Of a stretch of DNA of 5,096 nt, positions 3,710 to 5,096 are shown piece after piece. This DNA comes from Prevotella sp. UBA7551 (GTDB taxonomy: Bacteria; Bacteroidota; Bacteroidia; Bacteroidales; Bacteroidaceae): contig DLLX01000021.1 of NCBI GenBank assembly GCA_002479145.1, forward strand, positions 1-5,096. The letters run 5' to 3'. The translations under genes were made by a program, and so were the position numbers. How positions within the stretch are numbered: position 1 is the stretch's first letter; every line of letters starts with the position of its first letter. The notes beneath the pieces are model-generated. The model had not been told where the DNA came from, ran no database searches, and saw nothing but the letters and a program-made list of their open reading frames with translations.

Positions 3710-5096
3710 ATGAAGAAGCTTCTCACTACCATTATGATTGCCGCCGCATCTGCATCGGCGGTGGGCAAGGAGTACAACGACTTGCTCACGGTCACGGTTG
3801 ACGGCAAGGTAATGTCGTCGGCACAGACGGTCATCAACGTAGACAAGAACGATGACGGCACCTACAACATGACCCTCAAGAACTTTAAGCTCGGCGTACT
3901 CAAGATCGGCACTATCGTAATCGACAATGTGCCTGCGGTATCTAACGGACAGACCACGATGCTCAAGGTGTCGAGGGACATCAAGATACAGAAAGGCGAA
4001 GGCACGGGCCCATGGATTGGCGAGAGCCTTGGCAACGTGCCGGTGAATATGGCGGGTGAATTGCGCGACAACGACAATAAGTTCTACACCAACATCACCA
4101 TCAGTATGAGTGTGCAAGGAGCACAGCAGAACATCAACGTGGAGTTTGGCGACGGCAGGTACCAGCTGCCCAACGCCGGATTCGAGGCCTTCCACACGGC
4201 GTCGCTCACACAGCCTACCGACCCCGACGATCCCGATGAGAATCCGGAGACCGTGACCAGCGACGAGCCAGACAACTGGCATTCGTTCATGAGTGCGTCC
4301 GGACCAGAGGGCATGGTGTATCTGGCAGGATTCAACCCTGTGACATTCAAGAGCAGCGAAGTGCGCCCTGGCTCTACCGGCAAGCAGAGCGTGATGCTGA
4401 AGTCTGTCAACATTATGGGGCCTGGCTTCATTGCCAACGGCACCATTACGACTGGACGCATGAACACTGGCGGCATGTCGGCAGCCGACGCCACGACCAA
4501 CTATGCATGGAGCGACATCACAACCACCGACAAGGACGCTCACGGCGACCCCTTCTTCGCCACCATTTACAGCCGTCCAGACGCCATGAAGGTATGGGTG
4601 AAATACACACAAGAGGCCGGCGACCCCAACTATCCCTACGCCACAGCCACCGCAATACTCAACGACGGCACACACCTGCAGGAGCCTGCAGCCGAAGGCG
4701 TGACATACAACAACATTGTAGGCGAGGCCCGCGACCCACAAATTGCCGACACCAAGGGCGAATGGAAGGAGCTGTCGATACCGTTCAGCTATAAGGACTT
4801 CGCCTCCAACAACGCCACTGCCAAGTCGGTGCTCGTGACTTTCTCCACCAACGCCGCACCCGGACAGGGCTCACACAGCGACGAAAACGCCGCGGCGGCC
4901 GATGTACTCTATGTAGATGACATGAGCTTTGTGTACAACGCCGGACTGGCTGCCGTGACCTTCACCGACCCACAAGGCAGCGTGTATCTGCTCAACGTAG
5001 AGGAAGGAAAGAACAACTATGCCGCCACGCTACCCTTTGACGTGACTGCCAGCAACTTCAAAGCAATGAGCGACGGACAGGGAGCATACGTCAGCA
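3710..5096 (+). CDS. Secreted calycin-like plus PCMD domain protein, 3'-truncated by window end
   Basis: The frame from the ATG at 3710 is open to the last base, giving 462 complete codons and no stop. It starts with a signal peptide (M-K-K-L-L, hydrophobic 4-13, A-S-A at 15-17) without a lipobox. Residues about 22-147 resemble the Bacteroidetes calycin-like beta-barrel domain: Y-N-D-L-L-T-V-T-V-D-G at the start, alternating strands such as G-T-Y-N-M-T-L-K-N-F, and M-A-G-E-L. Residues about 153-410 resemble PCMD: opening L-P-N-A-G-F-E-A-F, an acidic Pro-rich insert at 169-180, a central M-K-V-W-V-K-Y strand (293-299), and closing L-Y-V-D-D-M-S-F-V-Y (400-409). Residues 411 onward start another module (V-T-F-T-D-P-Q-G-S-V-Y) cut by the edge. 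It lies 86 nt after the beta-barrel gene in the same probable operon and is predicted to be periplasmic, outer-membrane-associated or secreted. Ligand unknown; a type IX secretion C-terminal signal would be beyond the window. Confidence 0.85.
   Translation, partial: MKKLLTTIMIAAASASAVGKEYNDLLTVTVDGKVMSSAQTVINVDKNDDGTYNMTLKNFKLGVLKIGTIVIDNVPAVSNGQTTMLKVSRDIKIQKGEGTGPWIGESLGNVPVNMAGELRDNDNKFYTNITISMSVQGAQQNINVEFGDGRYQLPNAGFEAFHTASLTQPTDPDDPDENPETVTSDEPDNWHSFMSASGPEGMVYLAGFNPVTFKSSEVRPGSTGKQSVMLKSVNIMGPGFIANGTITTGRMNTGGMSAADATTNYAWSDITTTDKDAHGDPFFATIYSRPDAMKVWVKYTQEAGDPNYPYATATAILNDGTHLQEPAAEGVTYNNIVGEARDPQIADTKGEWKELSIPFSYKDFASNNATAKSVLVTFSTNAAPGQGSHSDENAAAADVLYVDDMSFVYNAGLAAVTFTDPQGSVYLLNVEEGKNNYAATLPFDVTASNFKAMSDGQGAYVS

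Noticed and set aside
3641..4741. Long minus-strand open frame (366 codons) opposite the calycin/PCMD gene
   Set aside because: It has the same His/Val/Arg-rich shadow composition and a Phe/Ser/Leu-rich end that is just the complement of the A/G tract at 3651-3709. The plus-strand frame is open for 462 codons with a signal peptide and two recognisable domains.

Overview
The window looks like chromosomal DNA from a Bacteroidetes bacterium, most likely Prevotella-like. The evidence is an exact TAnnTTTG -7 box (with a TTG 20 nt upstream), starts that lack a clear Shine-Dalgarno but have A-rich leaders, a lipoprotein signal followed by C-F-K-D-E, and protein families (PCMD, calycin-like barrel, small outer-membrane beta-barrel) found mainly in this phylum. 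Genes are moderately GC-rich and the intergenic DNA is AT-rich. No tRNA, rRNA, CRISPR array, insertion sequence or phage gene is visible.

Layout. (1) 51-1172, minus strand: an unrecognised membrane protein with a signal peptide, a periplasmic N-terminal domain of about 130 residues and about seven membrane helices. (2) 1173-1656: a divergent AT-rich intergenic region. It holds a probable promoter in each direction, two inverted repeats in the minus-strand leader, a CGGCCG-cored palindrome between the promoters, and a plus-strand leader of about 200 nt with a second CGGCCG palindrome and short direct repeats. (3) 1657-2835, plus strand: a lipoprotein with an Ig-like N-terminal region and a PCMD-type C-terminal domain, carrying a probable surface-export signal. 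(4) 2874-3623, plus strand: a small outer-membrane beta-barrel. (5) 3710-5096, plus strand: a secreted protein with a calycin-like domain followed by a second PCMD-type domain and the start of another module. It has no stop codon in the window, so it is 3'-truncated.

The three plus-strand genes have the same orientation, gaps of 38 and 86 nt, and no visible terminator between them, so they probably form one operon read from the promoter near 1415-1445. All three products should reach the outer membrane or beyond. The most interesting reading is an outer-membrane or surface assembly in which a beta-barrel is encoded between two different PCMD-domain proteins, one lipid-anchored and one fused to a calycin-like barrel. 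The ligand is unknown. The PCMD name implies carbohydrate, but no catalytic residues, SusC/SusD pair or glycosidase can be seen here.
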